The notes: generated by a model not told the origin, from the letters alone. 60,828 nucleotides of DNA from Sphingomonas melonis (GCF_013409985.1 NZ_JACCBY010000010.1:1-60828), one strand, 5' to 3'; positions 1-8,052 are shown, counted from the stretch's first letter. Program-made: numbers and translations.

Positions 1-119
1 CAGCGGTATCGCCGCAGCCATCGCACCATACCCCGCCTCGCTCGGATAGGGTGCGTCGTCAGGAGAACAAAGGGAGGCAGCCGGCACCCGCCCTCAGCAC
101 GTGGTGAAATGACGATCCA
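1..119. other. Left-edge flank of IS3 element, no gene recognised
   Basis: These 119 bases precede the left inverted repeat of the IS3 element. They do not encode the missing N-terminus of the IS481 transposase that lies on the other side of the IS3 element. The two flanks of the IS3 element therefore do not read as one interrupted gene. This suggests a deletion or rearrangement after insertion. No product could be recognised on either strand. Confidence 0.5.
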
Positions 120-205
120 CAGAGGTGGCTCGGGGAATTTGAACAGCGGGGAAAAGTGGATTGCCGGTCTGACAGCGGCCATGCTGGCCGCGATCAGGAG
201 GCAAG

Positions 206-514
206 ATGAGAAAGCGACCGCGCCGGAACCACAGCCCGGCGTTCAAGGCCAAGGTGGCACTGGCCGCCGTGCGAGGCGAGAAGACGCTGGCCGAGCTGGC
301 GCAGCAGTATGATGTGCATCCAAACCTCATCAACCAGTGGCGGGCGCGGCTGCTGGAGGGTGCGGCGGACGTGTTCGGGGCCGAGCCGGTCACGGCAGAG
401 CCAGCGATCGACGTGACGGTGCTGCATGCGAAGATCGGCGAGCTGACGCTGGCGAACGATTTTTTGGCCGGTGCGCTCGGGAAGGCCGGTCTGTTGCCGA
501 GCGCAAAGCGATGA
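206..514 (+). CDS. IS3-family transposase OrfA
   Basis: The product is a 102-residue DNA-binding subunit of an IS3-family transposase. The helix-turn-helix lies in residues 10-50 (AELAQQYDVHPNLINQW), followed by a short leucine-rich coiled coil that normally mediates pairing with OrfB. The stop TGA (512-514) overlaps the orfB ATG (511-513) as ATGA. OrfB is in the -1 frame relative to orfA, the usual arrangement for making an OrfAB fusion by frameshifting. The gene looks intact, but with orfB split by IS66 it cannot give an active transposase from this copy. Confidence 0.9.
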   Translation: MRKRPRRNHSPAFKAKVALAAVRGEKTLAELAQQYDVHPNLINQWRARLLEGAADVFGAEPVTAEPAIDVTVLHAKIGELTLANDFLAGALGKAGLLPSAKR

Positions 515-1131
515 TCGACCGTGGTCACGCGCTGTCGCTGGTCGCCCAGGCGCGGCAGCTCGGCATCAGTCGCGGCAGCATCTACTATTTGCCACGCGCT
601 GTGCCGGACTCTGACCTGGCGGTCATGCGGCGGATCGACGAGTTGCACCTGCTCTATCCGTTCGCGGGCAGCCGGATGCTGCGCGATCTGCTTCGGCAGG
701 AACGTGTTGAGATTGGCCGGCTACACGTCGCGACGCTGATGAAGCGGATGCGGATTGAGGCGATTTACCGCCGGCCGAGCACGTCGAAGCCGGCACCGGG
801 GCACAAGGTCTATCCCTACCTGCTGCGCAAGCTGGCGGTGATCCGGCCGAACCAGGTCTGGGCTACCGACATTACCTATGTGCCCATGGCACGCGGCTTC
901 GTCTACCTCGTTGCCATCGTCGACTGGTTCACCCGGCGTGTGCTGGCGTGGCGGGTGTCGATCTCGCTGGATGCCGGGTTCTGCATCGAGGCGCTGGAGG
1001 ACGCGCTGGCCCGCTACGGCAAGCCCGCTATCTTCAACAGTGATCAGGGGTCGCAGTTCACCAGCACGGCGTTCACCGCCGTCCTTCACCGCGAGCAGAT
1101 CGTAAGCGTCCGGTCTTCTCCGCCTTGCTGA
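511..1131 (+). pseudogene. IS3-family transposase OrfB, 5' part (split by IS66)
   Basis: The first 197 codons (511-1101) encode the HTH_21 region and the start of the integrase catalytic core. The first two acidic residues of the DDE triad are visible in VWATDITYV and NSDQGSQF. At 1102 the frame enters the IS66 left end, reads nine foreign residues and stops at 1129-1131. The catalytic Glu lies in the separated 3' part at 3487-3720. The two parts remain in register when joined at codon 197, giving about 274 residues, a normal OrfB length. This fragment is therefore inactive as it stands. Confidence 0.9.
1102..1114 (+). repeat. IS66 left terminal inverted repeat
   Basis: GTAAGCGTCCGGT, a perfect inverted match to 3467-3479. 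It begins directly after the ATC codon of the IS3 orfB. Confidence 0.9.
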
Positions 1132-1186
1132 CGAGGTGATCCGCAAGCCACAGGTGTGACACTGTGGCAGACACCGGTGCGGTATC

Positions 1187-1564
1187 ATGGCGACGCGAAT
1201 TATCGAGATGGTCGGGACTGAGCCGCGGCGACGGTTCAGCGACGATGATAAGGCACGGATCGTGTCGGAGGCGATGATGCCGGGGGCAAGCGTGCTGGAC
1301 GTGGCGCGGCGTCACCGGGTGTGCACGTCGCTGGTGTACCGCTGGCGACGCACGCTGCTGCGCGACGGGGTGGCGAGCGAGGCATTGCCGTTGCCCGGGG
1401 CGTCGTTCGTGCCAGTCGAGGTGGCAGGCGTGCCGATGGTGCCGCAGCCAGAGTCACTCGGGCCAGGTGTGGTGGAGGTGGTCGGCCGAGCCGGGCAGCG
1501 CATCCGCCTGGTGCCTCCCATCGACGCGCGGGTGCTGAAGGCCGTGCTGGCCGGGTTTGCTTGA
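1187..1564 (+). CDS. tnpA: IS66 accessory protein TnpA
   Basis: The 125-residue protein belongs to the IS66 TnpA family. An N-terminal helix-turn-helix spans residues 14-50 (FSDDDKARIVSEAMMPGASV, then VARRHRVCTSLVYRWRR). A basic and hydrophobic C-terminus follows, ending in VLKAVLAGFA as in other members. It is required with TnpB for transposition of IS66 elements, probably by binding DNA. Its TGA stop (1562-1564) overlaps the TTG start of tnpB at 1561, which suggests translational coupling. Size and sequence look complete. Confidence 0.9.
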   Translation: MATRIIEMVGTEPRRRFSDDDKARIVSEAMMPGASVLDVARRHRVCTSLVYRWRRTLLRDGVASEALPLPGASFVPVEVAGVPMVPQPESLGPGVVEVVGRAGQRIRLVPPIDARVLKAVLAGFA

Positions 1565-1908
1565 TCGGGCCGCCAAGCGGTGTCCGGGTGTATCTGGCGG
1601 CCGGTGTCACAGACATGCGCAAGGGCTTCGACGGGCTGGCCGCGCTGGTACAGCAGCGGCTGCGCCAGGATCCGTTTGGCGGTGCGGTGTACGCCTTCCG
1701 GGGCAGGCGCGGTGACCTGGTCAAGCTGCTGTGGTGGGACGGCCAGGGACTGGTGCTCCATGCCAAGCGCCTGGAGCGGGACCGGTTCACCTGGCCAGCG
1801 ACCGCGGACGGCGTTGCGGTACTGACCCCGGCGCAATTGTCGATGCTACTCGAAGGGGTGGACTGGCGGCATCCGATCCGGTCCTCGCAGCCGACCTTGG
1901 CCTGGTAG
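1561..1908 (+). CDS. tnpB: IS66 accessory protein TnpB (Orf2)
   Basis: This is a short IS66 Orf2-like protein of 115 residues. The family signature is clear: VRVYLAAGVTDMRKGFDGLA near the N-terminus and WWDGQGLVLHAKRLERDRF in the middle. I place the start at TTG 1561, which overlaps the tnpA stop; the conserved region begins within ten codons of it. An in-frame GTG at 1585 would cut into the conserved N-terminus. The biochemical role of TnpB is unclear, but it is needed for efficient IS66 transposition. No lesion is visible. Confidence 0.88.
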   Translation: MIGPPSGVRVYLAAGVTDMRKGFDGLAALVQQRLRQDPFGGAVYAFRGRRGDLVKLLWWDGQGLVLHAKRLERDRFTWPATADGVAVLTPAQLSMLLEGVDWRHPIRSSQPTLAW

Positions 1909-1969
1909 GAAAGCACGGTTTCCTGCGGCTTTCGCGTGTATCGGCACGGGTGTTCTGGTATAAGCGGGC

Positions 1970-3454
1970 GTGTCGCCCGATGCCGCCTCGCTGCCCGACG
2001 ATATCGCCCTTCTGAAGGCCATGCTCGTCGCGGCCGGCGCCGAGCTGGAGCAGTTGCGGATGCAGGTCGCGCGGCTGCGGCGCATGGCGTTCGGCCGTTC
2101 GTCGGAGAAGCTGACGCACCAGGCAGACCAGCTGGAACTAGGGTTGGAGGAGTGTGAGGCGGAAGTCGCCACTGCGGCGATGCCGGCGGCCACCCGGACA
2201 CGGGAAACCGCCAGGCCGTATCGACAGCCGCTGCCCGACCATCTGCCCCGCACCGATGTCGTGCATGAGGCACCGTGCGTCTGCCCCGACTGCGGCGGTG
2301 CCATGCGGCGTATGGGCGACGATGTCACCGAGCAGATCGACTATGTCCCTGCCTCGTTCCGGGTCGTGCGCCACGTCCGGCCGCGGCTCAGCTGCCGGTC
2401 ATGCGAGCGTATCGTGCAGGCGCCGTTGCCGTCCATGCCTATCGAGCGCGGCCGCCCCGGCGCCGGGCTGCTCGCACATGTGCTGGTGTCCAAATACGCC
2501 GACCATCTGCCGCTCTACCGCCAGTCGGGCATTTATGCGCGCCAGGGCGTCGACCTTGCCCGCTCCACGCTCGCCGACTGGGTCGGGCGCTCGGCCGCGC
2601 TCCTTGATCCGCTGGTCGACGCGCTCGAGCGCCACGTCATGGGCGGTGCGACCCTCCACGCCGACGACACGCCCGTGCCGGTGCTGGCCCCCGGCGCCGG
2701 TCGTACGAGGACAGGCCGGCTGTGGACTTATGTGCGTGACGAGCGCGGGGCTGGCGGCGACGCTCCGCCCGCCGTGCTGTTCCGCTACGCGCCCGACCGC
2801 AAGGGCGAACGCCCCGCCGGGCATCTTGCCCGGTTCCGGGGCGATCTGCACGCCGATGGTTATGCGGGGTTCGACCGTCTCTATGGCAAGCGCATCGCAG
2901 AGGTGGCCTGCTGGGCGCATGTCAGGCGCAAGTTCTTCGACGTCCATGCCGCAACCGGCTCCGCCACGGCCCGCGAGGCGTTGGACCATATCGCTGGCCT
3001 CTATGCGGTCGAACAAGACGTGCGTGGTCAGCCTCCTGACGAGCGACGGCACGTGCGCCAGGCGCGGGCCGGACCGCTGCTCGATGCATTCCGCCAGTGG
3101 CTCGACGCGACCGGACCGAAGCTGTCCCGGCGCTCCGACCTCGCGGTCGCCATCCGCTATGCGCTCGCCCGCTGGCAGGCGCTGACCCGCTATGCCGACG
3201 ATGGTCGCCTCGAGATCGACAACAATGCCGCCGAGCGCTCGCTGCGCGGCGTCGCTCTGGGCCGCAAAAACTGGCTGTTCGCCGGCTCCGACAAAGGTGG
3301 TCACCGCGCCGCCAGCATCTACAGCCTCGTGGAAACCGCCAGGCTCAACGGCGTCGACCCCGAGGCCTGGCTGGCCGACACCATCAGCCGCATCGCCGAC
3401 CATCCGGCACGTCGGGTCGCCGAACTCCTGCCGTGGAACTACCGTCCCACCTGA
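1970..3454 (+). CDS. tnpC: IS66 transposase TnpC
   Basis: The 494-residue protein is the DDE transposase of the element, starting at GTG 1970. Residues 7-40 form a leucine-zipper-like coiled coil. A zinc-finger region follows with Cys pairs in CVCPDCGG and CRSCE. The catalytic core carries Asp in LHADDTPV, Asp in LHADGYAGFDRLYG and Glu in IDNNAAERSLRG. A short C-terminal IS66 domain follows (WLADTISRIADHP). The stop is 25 bp from the right terminal repeat. Length and motifs are typical, so the element may still be able to move. Confidence 0.93.
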   Translation: MSPDAASLPDDIALLKAMLVAAGAELEQLRMQVARLRRMAFGRSSEKLTHQADQLELGLEECEAEVATAAMPAATRTRETARPYRQPLPDHLPRTDVVHEAPCVCPDCGGAMRRMGDDVTEQIDYVPASFRVVRHVRPRLSCRSCERIVQAPLPSMPIERGRPGAGLLAHVLVSKYADHLPLYRQSGIYARQGVDLARSTLADWVGRSAALLDPLVDALERHVMGGATLHADDTPVPVLAPGAGRTRTGRLWTYVRDERGAGGDAPPAVLFRYAPDRKGERPAGHLARFRGDLHADGYAGFDRLYGKRIAEVACWAHVRRKFFDVHAATGSATAREALDHIAGLYAVEQDVRGQPPDERRHVRQARAGPLLDAFRQWLDATGPKLSRRSDLAVAIRYALARWQALTRYADDGRLEIDNNAAERSLRGVALGRKNWLFAGSDKGGHRAASIYSLVETARLNGVDPEAWLADTISRIADHPARRVAELLPWNYRPT

Positions 3455-3466
3455 GGTGACGCCTTC

Positions 3467-3479
3467 ACCGGACGCTTAC
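3467..3479 (-). repeat. IS66 right terminal inverted repeat
   Basis: ACCGGACGCTTAC, the exact reverse complement of 1102-1114. The IS3 orfB sequence resumes a few bases later. Confidence 0.9.
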
Positions 3480-3486
3480 GGCGATC

Positions 3487-3720
3487 GCCATCAGCATCGA
3501 CGGGAGGGGCTGCTGGCGCGACAACGTGTTCGTGGAGCGCTTCTGGCGCTCGGTGAAGTACGAGGAGGTCTACCTCAACGCCTACGCTTCGGTCCCCGAG
3601 GCCCGTGCCGGCATCGGTCGCTACTTCACGTTCTACAATGCCGTCAGGCCGCACTCCGCGCTTGGAGGTCGTACGCCCGACCAGGCATACTTCGAACAGC
3701 CGCTTCTCGCAGCGGCATGA
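3487..3720 (+). pseudogene. IS3-family transposase OrfB, 3' part
   Basis: This is the remaining 77 codons of the split orfB, beginning AISIDGRG and ending EQPLLAAA. It carries the third catalytic residue, Glu, in DNVFVERFWRSVKYEEVY, and the C-terminal signature YNAVRPHSALGGRTPDQAYF. No natural start codon precedes it; an internal GTG at 3526 is part of the reading frame only. The right inverted repeat of the IS3 element follows at 3770-3782. Confidence 0.9.
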
Positions 3721-3783
3721 TCAACCAGCGGCAATCCACTTATCCAAGCTGCGAGCCTGTGCAGACAAGCCGAACCACCTCTG

Positions 3784-4374
3784 CGGCAGCGCTTCAAGCG
3801 CTACCCGATCGGCTTCTTCCATATAGACATCGCAGAGGTGCAGACCGCCGAAGGCAAGCTTTACCTGTTCGTCGGCATCGATCGCACCAGCAAATTCGCG
3901 GTCACGCAGCTGGTCGACAAGGCTGATCGCCGGACAGCATGGGAGTTCCTCGAACACCTGCTGAAGGCCGTGCCGTACCGCATCCACACCATTCTGACGG
4001 ACAACGGCATCCAGTTCGCCGAGCAGCCTCGTAACCGCAACACCGCCTGGTCGCGCCAAATGCGGTTCGACATGATCTGCGAGGCAAACGAGATCGAGCA
4101 CCGTCTGGCGAAGCTGAACCATCCGTGGACCAACGGACAGGTCGAACGGATGAACCGGACCATCAAGGAGGCGACCGTCAAACGCTTCCACTACGAGAGC
4201 CATGAACAACTGCGGATGCACCTCGCCGACTTCATGGCCGCCTACAATTTCGCCCGCCGGCTCAAGACGCTCAGCGGGCTTACACCCTACGAATACATCG
4301 CCAAGATCTGGACGTCAGAGCCAGATCGGTTCATCGTCAATCCGATCCACCAGATGCCGGGACTGAACACCTAG
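3784..4374 (+). pseudogene. IS481-family transposase, N-terminally truncated
   Basis: The frame encodes 196 residues of the rve integrase core of an IS481-like transposase. All three acidic catalytic residues are present: FFHIDIAEVQ, ILTDNGIQF and WTNGQVERMNR. The C-terminal signature NPIHQMPGLNT ends the frame. The N-terminal helix-turn-helix region of about 120 residues is missing because the IS3 right end abuts at 3782. The IS end is probably at 4369: this copy and the one at 60324 diverge immediately after CTGAACA. The stop TAG then lies just outside the element. Confidence 0.88.
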
Positions 4375-4379
4375 CCGCA

Positions 4380-5189
4380 TCACACCAGACATAATTCTTC
4401 CGCCTGTGCATCGCAGGTTTTCTCAAGAATGGCATGGGTTCCTTCGACCGCGTATCGCATTGCATCCGGCAGCGTCGCTCCATTCGCCAGATGCGCGGCC
4501 GTAAGCCCGGCGAGCAGATCGCCCGTGCCACAAGGACGGATCGGCAGGCGTGGCGTGGCGACTAGAAGCATGTTGCCCGCGTCGTATGGCCCCGCCTCGC
4601 ACAGGATTGTCTCGACCTGACCGGATGCCGTGTCGGCGAGCGTGCAGCCGGTGGCAATCACCGCCTGGCAACCGTGGTTGGCAATCTGCTTGCACACGGT
4701 ACGCAGATCGCCGACATCACGCGCCTCATGGGCGGTCAGATATTCCAGCTCGAACGGGTTTGGGGTGATGAGCAAGGCCAGCAGCACGAGCTGGTCGCGG
4801 AACACTTCCGCGATGCCGTCGGCCACGAACACGCCGAGATCATCGTCGCCCATCACTGGATCACAGAGATAGATGAGGCGCGGGTTGCGTTTTCTGGCAT
4901 CCGCCACGAAATCCGTGACCCAGTGCGCGATCTCGGGCGAGCCGAGATAGCCGGTGATGAGCACCGTGGCGCGCTCGACCAATCCACGCTCCTTCACGCC
5001 ACGCAGGAGATCATCGACCAGGCCGTCGTCGAGAATTCGGCCTCGCATCGTCGGATAATGCGGGTGGTTGGACAGGAGCGCGGTCGGAACCGCCGCGACC
5101 GTCACGGCCGCGGCCTGCATCGGGTAGACGGCGGCGCTGTTGCCGACATGGCCATGAACAACCTGGCTTTAGATCGAAATCACCAGCAT
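4380..5189 (-). pseudogene. pdxY: PdxY-like pyridoxal kinase with premature stop
   Basis: The reading frame matches PdxY, a ribokinase-fold kinase that phosphorylates pyridoxal in PLP salvage. Visible features are GHVGNSAAVYPMQ, GYLGSPEIAHWV, LCDPVMGDDDLGVFVADG, LITPNPFELEYL and the anion-hole/catalytic motif PCGTGDLLAGL. The expected start ATG at 5189 gives MLVISI, then a TAA (5169-5171) where the family has Gln in SIQSQ, then in-frame SQVVHGHVGNSAAV. This is a C-to-T nonsense change at codon 7. Restarting at ATG 5120 would lose the substrate-binding N-terminus. The C-terminus is about 17-20 residues shorter than E. coli PdxY and ends 10 bp from an IS481 end. The ATG overlaps the yggS stop as TGATG. 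Confidence 0.85.
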
Positions 5190-5923
5190 CACGCCGTCCC
5201 CGCAGCACCGGGCCAGTAGTGGGAATCGGGCAGCGGCCGGGGACCGAACACCGCCTGTCCGACACGCACGATGGTCGCGCCTTCCTCGATCGCCCAGCGA
5301 TAATCGCCGGACATACCCATCGATAGATCGGCGAGCGCATCGCCGCGCGGCGCGTCCTGTCGCGCCTGGTCGCGAACGTCGCGCAGCAAACGGAAGCAGC
5401 GCCGCACCTCGGTTTCGTCGGGCGTGAAGGTGGCGAGCGTCATGAAGCCTTTTGGGCGGAGGGCGTCGAACGCCGCCAGCTCCTTCAGAAAGACTGGCAC
5501 TTCCCGGGGGGCAAGGCCGAACTTGCTGGCTTCGCCGGAGGTGTTGACCTGGACCAGCACATCGAGTCCGCGCCCCAGAAGCTGGAGCCGCCTCTCCAGC
5601 GCCACCGCCAACGACAGACGGTCGAGCGACTGTACCTCATCGGCGAAATGTAGCACCTCCTTGACCTTGTTGCTCTGGAGATGGCCGATCATCGACCAGC
5701 GAACCGACTCACCGGCCAGCGCCTTTGCCGTGCGACCGCCTTCCTGCACCTTGTTTTCGCCCAAGTCGGTCTGACCCGCGCTTACCGCTTCGAGGATGCG
5801 AGGCGGTTCGATGGTTTTTGTCACTAGGACAAGGCGGATCGCATTGGGGGGGCGGCCGGATCGCACCGCCGCATCGGCGATCCGTCCGCGAACGAGGTTG
5901 AGATTGGCGACGACCTCAGACAT
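5189..5923 (-). CDS. yggS: YggS/PLPBP family PLP-binding protein
   Basis: The 244-residue protein is a YggS-type PLP-binding homeostasis protein, a single TIM barrel like the N-domain of alanine racemase. The PLP Schiff-base lysine is in LVLVTKTIEPP (Lys36). Other signatures are LGENKVQE, WSMIGHLQSNKVKEV, QVNTSGEASKFG and LSMGMSGDYRWAIEEGATIV. Family members have no known enzymatic activity and affect PLP pools and amino-acid balance. I chose ATG 5923 because GGAG lies 9 bases upstream; ATG 5932 has no room for a ribosome-binding site. The start overlaps the glyA stop, and the stop overlaps pdxY. Full length, no lesion. Confidence 0.93.
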   Translation of the reverse strand: MSEVVANLNLVRGRIADAAVRSGRPPNAIRLVLVTKTIEPPRILEAVSAGQTDLGENKVQEGGRTAKALAGESVRWSMIGHLQSNKVKEVLHFADEVQSLDRLSLAVALERRLQLLGRGLDVLVQVNTSGEASKFGLAPREVPVFLKELAAFDALRPKGFMTLATFTPDETEVRRCFRLLRDVRDQARQDAPRGDALADLSMGMSGDYRWAIEEGATIVRVGQAVFGPRPLPDSHYWPGAAGTA

Positions 5924-7163
5924 GGCCGGCATCTCCGAGCGGCCAGCGATCGGTCAGACTGCGGACCCGGCTCTGAATCGATGGGTCCGCAGAGCGCCCC
6001 TCGCGCAGCGCCCGCAGACCATTAAGGATCAGATCGCCGACCTCCCGGAAGGCGGCCTCATCGAACCCGCGCGACGTTGCCGCCGGCGTGCCGAGCCGCA
6101 ATCCGGAGGTAATGGTCGGCGGGAGTGGATCGAAGGGAATCGCATTCTTGTTGGCGGTCAGCCCATGATGGTCCAGCGCCTCAACGGCGGCCTTGCCGGT
6201 CAGGTCGAACGATCGCAGATCGACGAGCAGGATATGGCAATCTGTGCCGCCGGTCACGAGCCGAAGGCCGCCATTGGTCAACGTCTGTCCCAGCGCCTTC
6301 GCGTTGGCGATGACGGTGTTCGCATAGTCGCGAAATGCCGGTTGCAAGGCTTCGTGAAAAGCCGCTGCCTTGCCCGCGATGACATGCATCAGCGGGCCGC
6401 CTTGCGTTCCGGGGAACACCGCTTTGTCGATCTTCTTCGCGAGCGTCGGATCGTCCGTAAGGATCAGGCCACCGCGCGGGCCGCGCAGCGTCTTGTGCGT
6501 GGTCGAGGTGACGACATGGGCATGCGGCAGCGGATTGGGGTAGAGGCCCGCCGCGATCAGCCCGGCATAATGAGCAACATCGGCGACCAGCCATGCGCCG
6601 ATCGAATCGGCGATCATCCGCATCCGCGCGAAATCGATCTCGCGCGGATAGGCCGAGCCACCAGCGAAGATCAGTTTTGGTCGCTCCTCATGGACCTGGC
6701 GTTCCAGCGCGTCATAGTCGATCCGTTCGTCCTCGGGACGAACCTTATAGGCGGAGACTGCGAACCATCGGCCCGACAGGCTGACCGGCGCGCCGTGGGT
6801 GAGATGACCGCCGCAGGCGAGATCAAGCCCCATGATCCGATCACCCGGATTGAGCAGCGCGAACAGGACGGCGATATTGGCGTTGGCCCCGCTATGGGGC
6901 TGGACATTGGCATGTGCCGCGCCAAACAGTCGGCAGGCGCGGTCGATCGCCAGTTGCTCGACCCTGTCGACCGCCGCGCAGCCGCCATAATAGCGCCGCC
7001 CCGGATAGCTCTCGGCATATTTGTTCGTGAGGATCGAGCCTTGCGCGGCGCGAACGGCGGCGCTGACGAAATTCTCCGAGGCGATCAACTCGATATGTGC
7101 GTGCTGCCGTTCGGCCTCCTGCGCGATGGCGAGACTGAGATCCGTGTCTAACGTCCCCGTCAT
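5916..7163 (-). CDS. glyA: Serine hydroxymethyltransferase (operon-encoded SHMT)
   Basis: The 415-residue protein is a fold-type I PLP enzyme of the SHMT family, which interconverts serine and glycine using tetrahydrofolate. Conserved blocks are ELIASENFVS, LTNKYAESYPGRRYYGG, VQPHSGANAN, GGHLTHGAPV and TTHKTLRGPRGG, with PLP-lysine Lys224. Some positions differ from the usual housekeeping sequence, such as GANAN for GAQAN and VSAYKV where NVVxYGV-like sequence is common. This fits a divergent paralogue with a possibly shifted substrate, though that is inference. ATG 7163 overlaps the upstream GATase stop by 4 bp, and an N-terminally longer frame has no SHMT homology. Confidence 0.9.
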   Translation of the reverse strand: MTGTLDTDLSLAIAQEAERQHAHIELIASENFVSAAVRAAQGSILTNKYAESYPGRRYYGGCAAVDRVEQLAIDRACRLFGAAHANVQPHSGANANIAVLFALLNPGDRIMGLDLACGGHLTHGAPVSLSGRWFAVSAYKVRPEDERIDYDALERQVHEERPKLIFAGGSAYPREIDFARMRMIADSIGAWLVADVAHYAGLIAAGLYPNPLPHAHVVTSTTHKTLRGPRGGLILTDDPTLAKKIDKAVFPGTQGGPLMHVIAGKAAAFHEALQPAFRDYANTVIANAKALGQTLTNGGLRLVTGGTDCHILLVDLRSFDLTGKAAVEALDHHGLTANKNAIPFDPLPPTITSGLRLGTPAATSRGFDEAAFREVGDLILNGLRALREGRSADPSIQSRVRSLTDRWPLGDAGHV

Positions 7164-7885
7164 GCCCGCACCCCTTGCAGCCATTCGGTCAACAACCGGC
7201 GCGCGGCATCCCGCAAGGCCGGGCCGAAGCGCGCGGCATCCTCGCGCAGGGCGACGAGATCGATCTGCGCTCCGCCAAGCTCGCTGGCATGGCCGACCAG
7301 CCAGCGCTCGATTCCGGCACAGGCGTCGACTTCGGGGTGAAATTGCAAGCCGAGCACATGGCTGCCGAGCGCAAAGCCCTGCGTGGCGCAAGCCGGCGTG
7401 GTCGCCAGCGACGCTGCCCCTTCAGGAATCTGAAAGGCATCGCCATGCCAGTGCAGCACGGCAACGCCCTCCAGATGCCGGAGCGGCGATGCCCGTCCGG
7501 CTTCGGTCAAGCTCAGTTCCGAGAAGCCGATCTCCTTGCTGCCGGTCGGCGCGACCTCTGCGCCCAGCACTGACGCGATCAGTTGCGCCCCGAGGCAGAT
7601 ACCGAGCGTCGGGCCGTTTCCCTCTAGCCGGGCTTCGAGGATGTGCTTCTCGTCGGCGAGGAAGAGATAGGCGTCGGCCTCATGGAGTCCGACCGGACCA
7701 CCCAGCACGATCAACAGATCGGGCAGCAAAGGATCGAGTGTCCAAAGCTCGTGGACACCGACATCGTAATAATGGATGCGATATCCGGCGGCGGTCAGCA
7801 CCGCCTCGAATGTACCCAAATCCTCGAAATGCACGTGCCGGATGGCGACGGCGGTCTTCAGCATGGCGGGCGCGCCTTTGGCCAT
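7160..7885 (-). CDS. Class I glutamine amidotransferase-like protein
   Basis: The 241-residue protein has the class I GATase fold, like the glutaminase half of GMP synthase. The nucleophile is Cys97 in GICLGAQL; His183 and Glu185 of the triad are in LQFHPEVD. The oxyanion region is VLGGPVGLHE. It has no fused synthetase domain, so it either partners another protein or hydrolyses a gamma-glutamyl compound. It is not PdxT by sequence. ATG 7885 is preceded by AAGGAAG at good spacing. It is the first gene of the PLP operon, overlaps glyA by 4 bp, and is divergent from the MocR regulator. The true substrate is unknown. Confidence 0.85.
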   Translation of the reverse strand: MAKGAPAMLKTAVAIRHVHFEDLGTFEAVLTAAGYRIHYYDVGVHELWTLDPLLPDLLIVLGGPVGLHEADAYLFLADEKHILEARLEGNGPTLGICLGAQLIASVLGAEVAPTGSKEIGFSELSLTEAGRASPLRHLEGVAVLHWHGDAFQIPEGAASLATTPACATQGFALGSHVLGLQFHPEVDACAGIERWLVGHASELGGAQIDLVALREDAARFGPALRDAARRLLTEWLQGVRA

Positions 7886-8052
7886 ATCGGTCTTCCTTCT
7901 GATGCCGTGTCAGGCGAAGTGGCGGCGGCTCGCGTGAAGCAAATGCGACCGACAATACTTTCAACGCCGCGATTGCCGCCGTCCTCTCACCATGCAATAG
8001 AGGGCGTCCGGCCTAGCATGAAGTGCCGGTTCCTGAATTTGGCATAGGCCGG
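7886..8052. promoter_or_regulatory. Divergent promoter region between GATase operon and MocR regulator
   Basis: This 167-bp gap separates the start of the minus-strand operon from the regulator. MocR proteins usually act from such shared regions, often through direct repeats. On the minus strand TTGAAA (7957-7962 region) could be a -35 element, but no convincing -10 box or exact operator could be fixed by eye. The assignment rests on gene layout. Confidence 0.5.

Larger units (their letters stand above)
1102..3479 (+). mobile_element. IS66-family insertion sequence
   Basis: This 2,378-bp element is bounded by a perfect 13-bp terminal inverted repeat, GTAAGCGTCCGGT (1102-1114; complement at 3467-3479). 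It carries the three-gene set of IS66 elements: tnpA, tnpB and tnpC. IS66 elements normally make 8-bp target duplications. Here the left flank AGCAGATC (1094-1101) and the right flank GGCGATC (3480-3486) share only GATC at their inner ends, so the duplication is degenerate or the flanks have been altered since insertion. All three genes look intact. Confidence 0.92.
121..3782 (+). mobile_element. IS3-family insertion sequence, interrupted by IS66
   Basis: The ends are imperfect inverted repeats: AGAGGTGGCTCGG at 121-133 matches the reverse complement of 3770-3782 with one mismatch. A second inverted pair, AAGTGGATTGCCG, lies at 154-166 and 3729-3741. Inside are orfA, the 5' two thirds of orfB, a complete IS66-family element, and the 3' third of orfB. 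No 3-bp target duplication is visible (flanks CAC and GCG), and the right flank is a truncated IS481 transposase. The exact outer base of each end is inferred from the repeats. Confidence 0.8.

Noticed and set aside
4380..5120. A functional short PdxY starting at ATG 5120
   Set aside because: This start drops the conserved SIQSQVVHGHVGNSAAV region, which lies in the same frame just upstream beyond a TAA. A broken gene is the better reading.
7164..7391. N-terminal extension of the SHMT
   Set aside because: The extra residues are Arg/Ala-rich, lie inside the GATase gene in another frame, and precede a well-placed ATG at the ATGA overlap.
7160..7885. PdxT subunit of PLP synthase
   Set aside because: The sequence is of the GMP-synthase glutaminase type and no pdxS gene is present.
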